Below, piece by piece: positions 36,500-47,554 of a DNA stretch of 64,000 nt (position 1 is its first letter; every line of letters begins with the position of its first letter). Made by a program: the position numbers and the translations under genes. Location of the stretch: positions 18,573-82,572 of the forward strand of contig NZ_BMIG01000018.1 in the NCBI RefSeq assembly GCF_014641715.1, read 5' to 3'. A model generated the notes under the pieces. The model ran no database searches. It saw only the letters and a program-made list of their open reading frames with translations, and was not told where the DNA came from. The DNA comes from Polaromonas eurypsychrophila (GTDB taxonomy: Bacteria > Pseudomonadota > Gammaproteobacteria > Burkholderiales > Burkholderiaceae_C).

Positions 36500-39200
36500 A
36501 TGCATGGCTCTCACTCTTCCTTGCCCTCCTGGGTGATCTCGGGAGGCTGGCATACGGTTGGCACGATCTCCCTGGCTGCGCTGGTGCTCTGGACCGGCGC
36601 CACCGGCCCGGCGCTCGCCAAGGAAGGGACACGCCAACCCGAGCGTGTGACCCTGCAGCTCAAGTGGCGACATCAGTTTCAGTTCGCGGGTTATTACGCG
36701 GCTCAGGCGAAAGGCTTTTACAGGGACGAAGGGCTGGAGGTCACGATCAGGGAAGGCGGTCCGGACAGGCCGCCGGTGACCACCGTCCTCAGTGGTCAAG
36801 CCCAGTACAGCATTGGTGATTCCGACCTGGTGACAAGCCGGATCAACGGGCAGCCGATTGTGGCGCTGGCGGCGATTTTCCAGCATTCACCCTATGTCAT
36901 CCTGAGCCGGCAGGATCGCAAATATCCGTGTGCCCAGTGATCTCATAGGCGCAAAGGTCATGCTATCGGAACACCAGGGCGCCATCCAGTTGCGCGCCAT
37001 GTTGCAGAGCGAGGGGATCGATCCGAAGCGTATCAATATTGTTCCGCAATCGTGGAACCTTGAAGACCTGATCGCAGGCGACGTAGACGCCATGTCAGCG
37101 TACGCCACCGTGGAGGCCGCGATGTTACTGGCTCGTGGCGTGGCGCCATCGACAATACGCAGCCTGGACTACGGCATTGATTTCTACGGCGACATTTTGT
37201 TCACGACGGAGGCTGAAGTCGGGAAAAATCCTGGACGCACCGCCGCGTTCCTGCGCGCCAGCCTCAAAGGTTGGGACTATGCGCTCAATCATGGCGATGA
37301 AATCGCCGGTTTGATCATGGGGACGGACGGTGTCGCACAACGGGGGCTGACGCGCGCGATGCTGGTTCGGGAAGCCGTGGAGATGCTGCCCTTTATTCTT
37401 CCCGATGTGGTGGAGATCGGGCATATGAACCCAGGCCGGTTCGAGCACATCGCACGCACGCTGGCGAATCAGGGCCTGGTGCGTACCGATAATTCACTGA
37501 AGGGGTTGATGTATGAGCCCGGCGCCGGGATCGATCCCTTGCTGCTGCGGTGGCTGACAGGCGTCAGCCTGGCGGGCTTCGCACTTGTGGCGCTGGGGTT
37601 TCTCTGGAATATCCAGATTCATCGCCGGGTGCGTGAGCGGACGCAGGAACTGCAGGCGGAAGTCAGCCACCGGACCAAGGTGCAGCAACAGCTCAAAGTC
37701 AGCGAAGAGATGGTTCAACTGATGTTTGAGACCACGGCAGCAGGCCTCGTGATGAATACGCCCGATGGCCGCTTGCTGATGGCCAACCCCGCTTATTACG
37801 CGATCACCGGTTTTACCGAGAACGAATTGCGCACCATGGAGATGCGCAATCGAACCCACCCTGAAGACCTGCCTCGTTATCTCGGGCTCAGGAACCGCAT
37901 GCTTGACGGCGAATTCGATGCGTTCACCGATGATCAGCGCCGTCTGCAAAAAGGTGGCGGTTTCGTATGGATACATGCCACGGTGTCTCTGGTGCGCTCG
38001 GCCGATGGGACGCCGACGCATGTCATCGCGGTGGTTGAGGACATCACGACGCGCCGGGCGACAGAGGACAAGCTGCGCCAGAGCGAGATGATGCTGGAGA
38101 TCGCCGGCCGCACCGCGCAGCTTGGAGGCTGGATGCTGGATTTGTCTGCCGATCAAGTGCTCTGGTCCGACGAAGTCTGCAAAATCCACGACGTGCCTCT
38201 GGGCAGCAAGCCGCTGCTGCACGACGTTTTGCTGGCATACGCGCCCGAGGACCGGGAAAAAATCACCGCCGCATTTGACGCATGTATGCGGGACGGCACA
38301 CCGTTTGACCTGTCGCTAGAGGTCGTCAATACAAGCGGGCGCCGCGTATGTATACGAACCATTGCCGAGGCACTGCGGGACAGCAGCGGCAAGATCACCC
38401 GGATTCATGGCTCCTGCCAGGACATCACCGAAAGTAAGCAGGCGCAGGACAGCATTCTGCGTCTCAACGCCGAGCTGGAAGACCGTGTGCGGCGGCGCAC
38501 CGCCGAGCTGGAAGCGGTGAACCAGGAGCTGGAAGCCTTCTCCTATTCCGTGTCACACGACCTTCGCTCCCCGCTGAACACGATTGACGGATTCAGCCAG
38601 TTGATGGAGCGCATGAGCGCGGACAAAATCGGCGAGCAAGGACGGCATTACCTGAGCCGAATTCGCGCGGGAACCCGGCAGATGGGCGAGCTGATCGAGG
38701 GTTTGCTGTCGTTGGCCAAACTCACGCGCGATCCGCTGCGTTCCGCAGTGGTCGATCTCGCGGCCATCGCCAGTCGGGCGGTGCAGGCGTGCGAGGAACG
38801 GGACCCTGCGCGTCAGGTGCAGGTACACATCCAGCAGGGTCTGCTGGCGCACGCCGACCCTGTGTTGCTGTCGGTCGTCATGGACAACCTGGTGAGCAAT
38901 GCCTGGAAATTCACGTCCAAGCAGCCGTCGGCACGAATTGATATTGGCTCTGAGGCCGGCACCCATGGTGAAACTGTATATTTCGTCAAGGACAACGGTG
39001 CCGGCTTTGACATGGCCCATGTGGACAAGCTTTTTGGCACCTTCCAGCGACTTCATTCGCCGACGGATTTTGCGGGAACCGGCATTGGCCTGGCGACCGT
39101 GCAGCGCATCATCTCCAGGCATGGAGGACGGGTCTGGGCACACGCTGTTGAAGGGCAGGGCGCGGCGTTTTATTTCACGCTCGGCAAGGCGCAGGGTTGA
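36500..39200 (+). pseudogene. NMT1/THI5-domain PAS-PAS sensor histidine kinase, interrupted by a +1 frameshift
   Basis: Two frames together give a ~900-residue kinase. The first (36500-36940) holds a signal segment and the start of an NMT1/THI5-like periplasmic ligand domain (TLQLKWRHQFQFAGYYAAQ). The second (from GTG 36930) holds the rest of that domain, a membrane helix (LLLRWLTGVSLAGFALVALG), two PAS/PAC domains, the phosphoacceptor box FSYSVSHDLRSPLN and the ATPase boxes VMDNLVSNAWKF, DNGAGFD and GTGIGLATVQ. The break lies at AAA 36920-36922. Removing one A turns DRK-YPCAQ-stop into DRNIRVPSDLIGAK and joins the frames without loss. So this is a one-base indel: either real inactivation or a sequence error. 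No response regulator is adjacent. Confidence 0.85.
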
Positions 39201-39260
39201 CGCGCCAATAACTGCGTGATGGTCAAGCCGGCACAAGGCGCCGGCAACAGGCCAAAAAAG

Positions 39261-39334
39261 TGGAGCGGGTGATGGGAATCGAACCCACGCTATTTGCTTG
39301 GGAAGCAAAAGTTCTGCCATTGAACTACACCCGC
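39261..39334 (-). tRNA. tRNA-Gly (anticodon CCC)
   Basis: Read on the minus strand: acceptor GCGGGTG pairs with CACCCGC, the D-arm GTTCAATGGCAGAAC, the anticodon stem TTTGC/GCAAA with loop TTCCCAA (anticodon CCC), the T-arm TGGGTTCGATTCCCA, then discriminator T and an encoded CCA. All stems close. The layout matches the known bacterial tRNA-Gly(CCC) pattern. Confidence 0.96.
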
Positions 39335-39378
39335 GTGGACTGATTGTAAAACCTCAGGGCGCACGATTCCAGGAAAAA

Positions 39379-39831
39379 TCAGGGGCGCAAATAAGCCCAA
39401 CCTTCGCCCTGCTTTTTCATGATTTCCGCCACCCCGGCCGGCACATAGCTGATGGCGGGCAGCATGTCGTCCTTGGCGATTTTCTGGGCACGCATGGTGT
39501 TTTCACAGGCGACCACACGCACATTGGCTTTCATCGCATCGGCGACACGCGAGCCGGTCGGTGACTCGAGCTTGAGCATGCCGATGCCGGGGCCGTAGGC
39601 GACGATGGCGATGTCCACGTTGGCGGCACCGACGTCGTCCTGCAGGTTTTTGGCGTTGTTCAGTGCCAGGTTCCATTTGGCCGGGTCGTTGTCGCTGACC
39701 TGGATCACGATTTTGTGACGTTTTTGGCCTGTAGTGCCCGTCCCCTGGGCGTTAGCAGCTATCAAAAACGGAGCGGACAGGGTGGCAGCGCCAACCAGGC
39801 CGGCTTGGAGAAGCAGTCTGCGGTTCATCAT
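39379..39831 (-). CDS. Exported DsrE/DsrF-like sulfur-relay-type protein
   Basis: The 150-residue protein begins MMNRRLLLQAGLVGAATLSA, a Tat-type signal with twin arginines, then a DsrE-like domain. That domain has HKIVIQVSDNDPAKWNLALN, NVDIAIVAYGPGIGML and VRVVACENTMRAQKIAKDDM, with the cysteine in VACENT at the usual position. DsrE-fold proteins bind or carry sulfur; exported members are poorly understood. The start codon overlaps the gabD stop (ATGATGA), so the two are coupled. Residues 20-33, the signal-peptide core, are encoded by a copy of the dispersed repeat. Confidence 0.85.
   Translation of the reverse strand: MMNRRLLLQAGLVGAATLSAPFLIAANAQGTGTTGQKRHKIVIQVSDNDPAKWNLALNNAKNLQDDVGAANVDIAIVAYGPGIGMLKLESPTGSRVADAMKANVRVVACENTMRAQKIAKDDMLPAISYVPAGVAEIMKKQGEGWAYLRP
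39733..39774 (+). repeat. Dispersed ~46-bp repeat, copy 5 (inside the DsrE-like gene)
   Basis: The copy reads AGTGCCCGTCCCCTGGGCG and GCAGCTATCAAAAACGGAGC. It lies antisense to the gene and encodes the hydrophobic APFLIAANAQ stretch of the signal peptide. Confidence 0.65.
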
Positions 39832-41306
39832 TTTTGAATGTCTCCCAGGCACAGGTATTTCATTTCGAGGTACTCGTCCATGCCGTGGCTGGAGCCTTCG
39901 CGGCCCAGGCCGGACTGCTTGACGCCGCCGAAGGGCACATGTTCGGTGGCGATCACGCCGGCGTTGATGCCGACCATGCCATATTCGAGCGCCTCAGCGA
40001 CGCGGTAGATGCGGCCGATGTCGCGGCTGTAGAAGTAACTGGCCAGGCCGAACTCGGTGTTGTTGGCTGCATCAATGGCTTCCTGCTCGTGCGTGAAGCG
40101 GAACACCGGCGCGAACGGGCCGAAGGTTTCCTCCCTGGCGCACAACATGTCGCTGGTGGCTTCGGAAATCACGGTCGGTTCAAAAAACTGGCCCTTCATG
40201 CGGTGGCCGCCGGCGAGCAACTTGCCGCCCTTGGCAATCGCGTCATCGACGTGGCGCTGTACCTTGTCAACAGCCGAGTCTTCGATCAGCGGGCCCTGCA
40301 CCACGCCATCCTCGAAACCATTGCCGACCTTGAGCAGTTTCACTTTGGCGGCGAATTTTTCAACGAACTGGTCGTACACGCCGTCCTGCACATAAATGCG
40401 GTTGGCGCAGACGCAGGTCTGGCCGGCATTGCGGTATTTGCTGGCCATCGCGCCTTCGACGGCCGAGTCGATGTCGGCATCGTCGAACACGATGAAGGGC
40501 GCGTTGCCACCCAGCTCGAGCGCCAGCTTCTTGATCGAGGGCGCGCTTTGTGCCATCAGGATGCGGCCGACCTCGGTGGAGCCGGTGAAGCTGATGTGGC
40601 GCACGGTATCGCTGGCGCAGAACACCTTGCCGACGGCGATCGAGTTGTCGCTGTCGGCGGTCAGGACATTGAGCACACCTGCCGGGATGCCGGCGCGCAT
40701 GGCCAACTCGGCCGCGGCCAGGGCGGTCAACGGCGTCAGTTCGGCAGGCTTGATGACCACCGGGCAGCCGGCGGCCAGGGCCGGTGCCACCTTGCGCGTG
40801 ATCATGGCCAGCGGGAAGTTCCATGGCGTGATGGCCGCGCAGACTCCGATGGGTTGCTTCAAGACCATCAGGCGGCGGTTGTTGTCGAACTGCGGCAGGG
40901 TTTCGCCGTTGACGCGTTTGGCTTCCTCGGCGAACCACTCGACAAAACTGGCACCGTAGCCGACTTCGCCCTTGGCTTCGGCAAAAGGTTTGCCCTGCTC
41001 GGCGGTCATGATGCGGCCCAGATCTTCCTGGTTAGCCATCAGAAGCTGGTACCACTTCATCAAAATTGCGTGGCGCTCCTTGCCGGTCTTGCTGCGCCAG
41101 GCCGGCCAGGCGGAATTGGCGGCGGCAATCGCGTCTTCGGCGTCTGTGGCGCCCAGGTTGGCCACATCAGCCAGCTTCAGCCCGGTGGACGGGTCGTTGA
41201 CGTCGAAACGGGCCGCGCCCTTGAGCCACTGGCCGTTGATCAGGGCGTCGGTCTTGAACAGGCTGGGGTCTTTGAGCAGCGAGATTGGGGAAGTCTTCAT
41301 GTCCAT
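39828..41306 (-). CDS. gabD: Succinate-semialdehyde dehydrogenase (NAD(P)+)
   Basis: The 492-residue aldehyde dehydrogenase has PWNFPLAMITRKVAPALAAG, FTGSTEVGRILM, the catalytic glutamate in LELGGNAPFIVFDDADID, the catalytic cysteine in NAGQTCVCANRI and EETFGPFAPVF. The C-terminal GREGSSHGMDEYLE-MKYLCLG is the GabD signature and supports the substrate call. It converts succinate semialdehyde to succinate in GABA or 4-hydroxybutyrate catabolism. ATG 41306 is chosen; the frame extends to 41363 without similarity. No gabT is present, and a DsrE-like gene is coupled downstream. Confidence 0.94.
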   Translation of the reverse strand: MDMKTSPISLLKDPSLFKTDALINGQWLKGAARFDVNDPSTGLKLADVANLGATDAEDAIAAANSAWPAWRSKTGKERHAILMKWYQLLMANQEDLGRIMTAEQGKPFAEAKGEVGYGASFVEWFAEEAKRVNGETLPQFDNNRRLMVLKQPIGVCAAITPWNFPLAMITRKVAPALAAGCPVVIKPAELTPLTALAAAELAMRAGIPAGVLNVLTADSDNSIAVGKVFCASDTVRHISFTGSTEVGRILMAQSAPSIKKLALELGGNAPFIVFDDADIDSAVEGAMASKYRNAGQTCVCANRIYVQDGVYDQFVEKFAAKVKLLKVGNGFEDGVVQGPLIEDSAVDKVQRHVDDAIAKGGKLLAGGHRMKGQFFEPTVISEATSDMLCAREETFGPFAPVFRFTHEQEAIDAANNTEFGLASYFYSRDIGRIYRVAEALEYGMVGINAGVIATEHVPFGGVKQSGLGREGSSHGMDEYLEMKYLCLGDIQK

Positions 41307-41415
41307 TAGAGGTCTTTCTGGAAACGGGAGCTGCAGCGGCTCATTGGTGTAATTCCCAAGCATAGCGCGTCGTGAGGCTTTGTGTACCCCGGTCGGGCGC
41401 GGCCGCGCTGAAACT

Positions 41416-41421
41416 TATAAT
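41416..41421 (+). promoter_or_regulatory. Candidate -10 box upstream of alaS
   Basis: A perfect TATAAT lies 93 bp before the alaS start codon, in the divergent gabD-alaS gap. No convincing -35 hexamer lies at the right distance. The leader between it and the ATG contains GC-rich inverted sequence (CCGGGCTGCAGGCCCGG). Confidence 0.35.
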
Positions 41422-41513
41422 CAAAAACCAAGGCAAATCGAGCACCCCGGTGCGGTCGGCCGCTCCGGGCTGCAGGCCCGGCTGGCGCTGGCCTCACCCG
41501 CAACCCACACACC

Positions 41514-44156
<2,643 letters not shown>

Positions 44157-44166
44157 CGGTCTTCAT

Positions 44167-44212
44167 GCTACTTAATCAATAGCTGCTTGCGCATATGGGG
44201 AAAGGGCTAAAG
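44167..44212 (-). repeat. Dispersed ~46-bp repeat, copy 6 (covers a start codon)
   Basis: In reverse orientation the sequence reads CTTTAGCCCTTTCCCCATAT, GCGCAAGCAGCTATTGATTAAG, TAGC. It spans the 3' side of the alaS-dlh gap and the first six codons of the following gene, so the ATG at 44195 and the region of its ribosome-binding site come from the repeat. Confidence 0.7.
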
Positions 44213-45052
44213 GCACTTTTTATCTGTGGTTTGCTGGCCACTGGTCTGCCGGGGGGAGTTGCTGCGGCTGCCGCGCCGCAAGAAGTCAGCTACCCCAGCC
44301 ACGATGGCACGCTGATCAAGGCCTGGGTCGTTCTGCCCGATGGCCCAGTGCCTCGGGGCAGCGTGGTGGCATTGCATGGCTGTGGTGGCCTGTACGCCAG
44401 CCGGGGTGCGCGCAGGGGCCAGCTCAACGCTCGCCATCAAGCCATGGCCGATATGCTGGTGGGGCAGGGTTATGCAGCGGTCTTTCCCGACAGCCTCTCG
44501 CCGCGTGGCGAGTCCGAGCTGTGCACACAGAAAATAGGCTCTCGCCAGATCGACCAGACGCAACGGCGCGCCGATGCGCTGGGGACACTGGCCTGGGTCG
44601 CCGCCCAGCCTTGGGCTACTTCAGGCCGCATTGCGCTGCTCGGTTGGTCGCATGGCGGCAGCGCGGTACTGGCGGCCACCGATTTGTCGCGTGCCGATGT
44701 GCGTGCACAGTTGCCGCAGCCTGCATTGGCTGTGGCGTTTTACCCGGGCTGTAGCGCTGCCTTGAAGTCGGGCTACAGGCCAAACGCACGGTTGGTGCTG
44801 ATGCTCGGCGAAAAAGACGACTGGACGCCGCCCGGCCCCTGTGTGGAACTGGGCAAAACGATGGGTGCCGAAGTCAATCTTTATGCCGACAGTTACCACG
44901 ACTTTGACAGTCCGGTTGGCGAAGTGCGGCTGCGCCTGGACGTGCCGAATGGTGTCAACCTGGGGCAGGGCGTGCACGTCGGCCCCAACCCGGCGGCGCG
45001 CGAGCAGGCCTATGCGCGGTTGCGCGAACTGCTGGCACAAGCCTTCCGGTAA
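44195..45052 (+). CDS. Exported dienelactone-hydrolase-family alpha/beta hydrolase
   Basis: The 285-residue protein has a signal peptide (LKALFICGLLATGLPGGVAA, cut near 24) and a DLH-type hydrolase domain. The oxyanion region is GSVVALHGCGGLYAS, the nucleophile elbow is ALLGWSHGGSAVLA and the histidine is in YADSYHDFDSP. The acid is probably Asp in GEKDDWTPP. The cysteine nucleophile of classical dienelactone hydrolase is replaced by serine. The substrate is unknown; periplasmic ester cleavage is likely. The start codon and the first codons lie within a dispersed repeat, and no clear ribosome-binding site is visible, so the next in-frame start could be used. Confidence 0.87.
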   Translation: MGKGLKALFICGLLATGLPGGVAAAAAPQEVSYPSHDGTLIKAWVVLPDGPVPRGSVVALHGCGGLYASRGARRGQLNARHQAMADMLVGQGYAAVFPDSLSPRGESELCTQKIGSRQIDQTQRRADALGTLAWVAAQPWATSGRIALLGWSHGGSAVLAATDLSRADVRAQLPQPALAVAFYPGCSAALKSGYRPNARLVLMLGEKDDWTPPGPCVELGKTMGAEVNLYADSYHDFDSPVGEVRLRLDVPNGVNLGQGVHVGPNPAAREQAYARLRELLAQAFR

Positions 45053-45056
45053 AAAC

Positions 45057-45557
45057 TCAAGCGGCTACCAAAGCCTGAACTTGCCTCAGACTTGCCACGG
45101 TGCGCAGACAGGCCTGCGCAACTTCCGTGCCCTTGACGACAAAGTGCTCGCTGAAAAAGCGCTGATGCTCTTCGTGGGCATGAAAGTGCTGCGGCGTCAG
45201 AACGGCCGATAACACCGGCACACCGGTGTCGAGCTGCACCCGCATCAGGCCGCTGATCACGGCGTCGGCGACAAACTCGTGGCGGTAGATGCCGCCGTCG
45301 GCCACCAGGCCGCAGGCGACGATAGCCGCGTAACGGCCGGTGCGTGCGAGCTGCTGCGCATGCAGGGGAATCTCGAAGGCGCCCGGTACCTCCAGCAAGT
45401 CGATGTCCTGCTTCGGTACTTCATGCTTGGCCATTTCTGCCAGAAACGCATCGCGTGCCTGGTTAACGATGTCGGCGTGCCAACTGGCCTGGATGAAACA
45501 GAACCGGGCAGGAAGTTGCGGCGGCGAGGCGCTGGTTGGGGGATGTCGCTGACTCAT
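45057..45557 (-). CDS. ribH: 6,7-dimethyl-8-ribityllumazine synthase (RibH2-type)
   Basis: The 166-residue protein performs the penultimate step of riboflavin biosynthesis. It shows FCFIQASWHADIVNQARDAF, LLEVPGAFEIPLHAQQLAR, AIVACGLVADGGIYRHEFVA and TGVPVLSAVLTPQHFHAHEE. These differ from the common RibH1 (for example GAxxRG near the active site) and match the type II decameric form known from Brucella. An AGGAG site (CAGGAGAAGCTT) precedes the ATG. It is a single gene under an FMN riboswitch and separate from other rib genes. Confidence 0.92.
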   Translation of the reverse strand: MSQRHPPTSASPPQLPARFCFIQASWHADIVNQARDAFLAEMAKHEVPKQDIDLLEVPGAFEIPLHAQQLARTGRYAAIVACGLVADGGIYRHEFVADAVISGLMRVQLDTGVPVLSAVLTPQHFHAHEEHQRFFSEHFVVKGTEVAQACLRTVASLRQVQALVAA

Positions 45558-45661
45558 AAGCTTCTCCTGAAAACGGCTATGGAAATTCAGGGCGCACGAG
45601 TCATTGGTCCGCGGGCAAGCCGGCGCGCAGGCGTCGGCCCACGGCGGGGGCCATGGACGTC

Positions 45662-45811
45662 GCGCTCTCTTTCATCCGGACTGTGACCGTCGGCTTCGGA
45701 GTTCAACCGAATCTGCTGACCCCGGCTTCCTTGAAAAAGCCGGGCGCTCGCGGGCTGATGCGCGTTAACGCAAACACCGCCGGTGGGGAATTTCGCCCCG
45801 CCCTGAGAACG
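45662..45811 (-). promoter_or_regulatory. FMN riboswitch (RFN element) upstream of ribH
   Basis: On the minus strand the RFN consensus is clear in order: GTTCTCAGGGCGGGGCGAAA, TTCCCCACCGGCGGT, CAGCCCGCGAGCG, GGTCAGCAGATTCGGTTGAA, CTCCGAAGCCGACGGTCACA and GTCCGGATGAAAGAGAGC. All conserved helices can form. The roughly 100 nt to the ribH ATG contain GC-rich inverted sequence that could mask the ribosome-binding site or end transcription when FMN is bound. Confidence 0.96.
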
Positions 45812-45937
45812 CTGTGCCGGTGTAAATGGCCGGCACACAAGAATTTTAAGCGCCGTTTCAAAGCCGAAGCTGCGCGCGGGCTTTGGGTACAGTGTTTCGA
45901 TCAAGAGGCTGCAACACCGCATTGCAAGCGGGGGCCG

Positions 45938-45998
45938 CGATCCGGCTTCGCCGGGCGCGAGGCGCCCGCCCCTGCAAGGGGGAGGAGGCGAAGCCTCC
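45938..45998. repeat. GC-rich dispersed repeat, copy near ribH
   Basis: The stretch has GGGGGCCGCGATCCGGCTTC, GCCGGGCGCGAGGCGCCCGC and ends in a perfect GGAGGCGAAGCCTCC hairpin at 45984-45998. A related sequence lies at 59571-59657. From the upstream end of the riboswitch (45812) to the RidA stop (46010) no gene is seen. Confidence 0.55.
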
Positions 45999-46009
45999 AC
46001 GGGGTGTGC

Positions 46010-46474
46010 TTAGTCCACCTCGGCAATCAGCTCGATTTCAACGCAGGCACCCATCGGGATTTGCGCCACGCCAAACGCACTGCGCGCATGGCTGCCCGCT
46101 GCGCCAAAGACGTCGGCGAACAGCTCGCTGGCGCCGTTCGTGACCAGGTGCTGCTCGGTGAAGTCGCCGGTGGAGTTGACCAGGCTCATCAGCTTGACGA
46201 TGCGTTTGACCTTGCCGAGGTCGCCCACTGCCGCATGCAGCGTGCCCATCAGGTCGATGGCGATGGCGCGCGCCGCCGCCTTGCCTTCTTCTGCATTCAT
46301 GTTTTTGCCAAGCTGGCCGACCCAGGGCTTGCCGTCTTTTTTGGCGATGTGCCCGCTCAGAAACACCAGCTTGCCGGTCTGCACAAAGGGCACGTAGGCG
46401 GCGGCGGGAACCGCCACTGGTGGCAGCGTGATGCCCAAGGCCTTGAGTTTGTCGTAAATCGGGCTCGTGCTCAT
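46010..46474 (-). CDS. RidA/YjgF family protein
   Basis: The 154-residue protein fits the RidA/YER057c/UK114 fold: YVPFVQTGKLVFLSGHIAK, KAAARAIAIDLMGTLHAAVG, VKRIVKLMSLVNSTGDF and ARSAFGVAQIPMGACVEIEL. RidA proteins hydrolyse reactive enamine/imine intermediates of PLP enzymes. The active-site Arg of true RidA (in the R-x-x-x-x-V-A block) is replaced by the SAFGVAQIP sequence, so it is probably a divergent subgroup with another activity. A GGAG site (AGGAGAGAACACC) supports the start. Confidence 0.87.
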   Translation of the reverse strand: MSTSPIYDKLKALGITLPPVAVPAAAYVPFVQTGKLVFLSGHIAKKDGKPWVGQLGKNMNAEEGKAAARAIAIDLMGTLHAAVGDLGKVKRIVKLMSLVNSTGDFTEQHLVTNGASELFADVFGAAGSHARSAFGVAQIPMGACVEIELIAEVD

Positions 46475-46524
46475 GGTGTTCTCTCCTGATGCGGCAATTT
46501 CGTACCGGTTGATGATTAAAAAGA

Positions 46525-46571
46525 CCTCTAGCCCTTGTCGGACGGGCGCAAGCAGCTATAAAAACAGTAGC
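46525..46571 (+). repeat. Dispersed ~46-bp repeat, copy 7 (intergenic)
   Basis: The copy reads CCTCTAGCCCTTGTCGGACG, GGCGCAAGC and AGCTATAAAAACAGTAGC. It fills the gap between the transglutaminase operon end (46598) and the ridA-like gene. Confidence 0.8.
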
Positions 46572-46597
46572 AATTGCAGATCGAACCGGAATTATTT

Positions 46598-47530
46598 CTA
46601 GCCCGGCTCGGGCAGCGGCGTGACCGTCACGGCCACGTCCAGCACATGGCGGGCGCCGCCACGGATCACCCCGCGCATTGGCGACACGTCCAGAAAGTCG
46701 CGGCCGGTGGCCAGCGTCACATAGTCTTCGCCGGGGGCGCGGTTGTTGGTCGGATCGAAGTCCAGCCAGACCCCCGCGTTTTGCCCGATCGCAAGCCGCA
46801 TGCCGCCGGCGTCGCTGGCCAGCGGGCAATAGACCGAGGCCCAGGCGTGTGAGGCGTCGCTGCCGATCAGGCGCGGTTGGCCGGGCGGAGGGTTGGTCAG
46901 CAGGTAGCCGCTGACATAACGTGCCGGCACCCCCATGGAGCGGCAGCATGCGACCATGATGTGGGCAAAATCCTGGCACACACCTTTGCGCAGTTGCAGT
47001 GCGTCGAGCGCCGGCGTGCCGACGTCGGTGCTATCGCTGTCGTAGGCCATCTCGCTGTGGATGCGCGCCATCAAGTGCTGCGCGGCTTCGGGCAGGGGCC
47101 GGCCCGGCGAGAAGCTGGGTCGGGCAAATTCCGCGAAGGCCTCGTCGCGTGGGACGTAGGGGGAGGCGAAGACAAACTCGCAGGCGCTGTCATACGCGCC
47201 GCCGGCCTGGTAGCGAAACTGCTCGCGCACCTGCTCCCACGCCAGCCCGGCCAACGCGTGGCTGGCCTCCGGCACAGCCAGCGTGGAGACCACGCTTTCG
47301 GCCACCACGGTCAGCTCTTCATGGGGCGTGTGCAGCGAGAAGAAGGTGCGGGTGTTGCCATAGACGTCGGGCAACTCGTGCATTTGCGCCGGCTGCGGGC
47401 TGATCGTCAACTGGTGGCTCAGCAGTTGCTGGCCGGCGTGGCTGGCCGGCTTGAGGTGCAGCACATGGTGCGCACTTTCCACCGTCGGGCTGTACGCATA
47501 ACGCGTTTCGTGAACAAGGTGTAGCAGCAT
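46598..47530 (-). CDS. Transglutaminase-like cysteine peptidase-fold protein (operon A)
   Basis: The 310-residue protein begins with the Bact_transglu_N beta domain (HLVHETRYAYSPTVESAHHV) and has the transglutaminase core triad: Cys185 in RKGVCQDFAHIM, His228 in SDASHAWASV and Asp259 in DFDPTNNRAPG. All three residues are intact and there is no signal peptide, so it should be an active cytoplasmic amidase or peptidase-type enzyme. The first ATG is 47530; a TTG at 47542 would add four residues. It lies 24 bp after the ATP-grasp/alpha-E fusion gene. In such operons it is predicted to cut or transfer amide bonds made by the ligase. Confidence 0.92.
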   Translation of the reverse strand: MLLHLVHETRYAYSPTVESAHHVLHLKPASHAGQQLLSHQLTISPQPAQMHELPDVYGNTRTFFSLHTPHEELTVVAESVVSTLAVPEASHALAGLAWEQVREQFRYQAGGAYDSACEFVFASPYVPRDEAFAEFARPSFSPGRPLPEAAQHLMARIHSEMAYDSDSTDVGTPALDALQLRKGVCQDFAHIMVACCRSMGVPARYVSGYLLTNPPPGQPRLIGSDASHAWASVYCPLASDAGGMRLAIGQNAGVWLDFDPTNNRAPGEDYVTLATGRDFLDVSPMRGVIRGGARHVLDVAVTVTPLPEPG

Positions 47531-47554
47531 CGGAGGTATCAAAAAAAGGACGGC

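Noticed and set aside
39834..41309. 491-codon frame antisense to gabD
   Set aside because: Histidine- and alanine-rich shadow of gabD without domain features.
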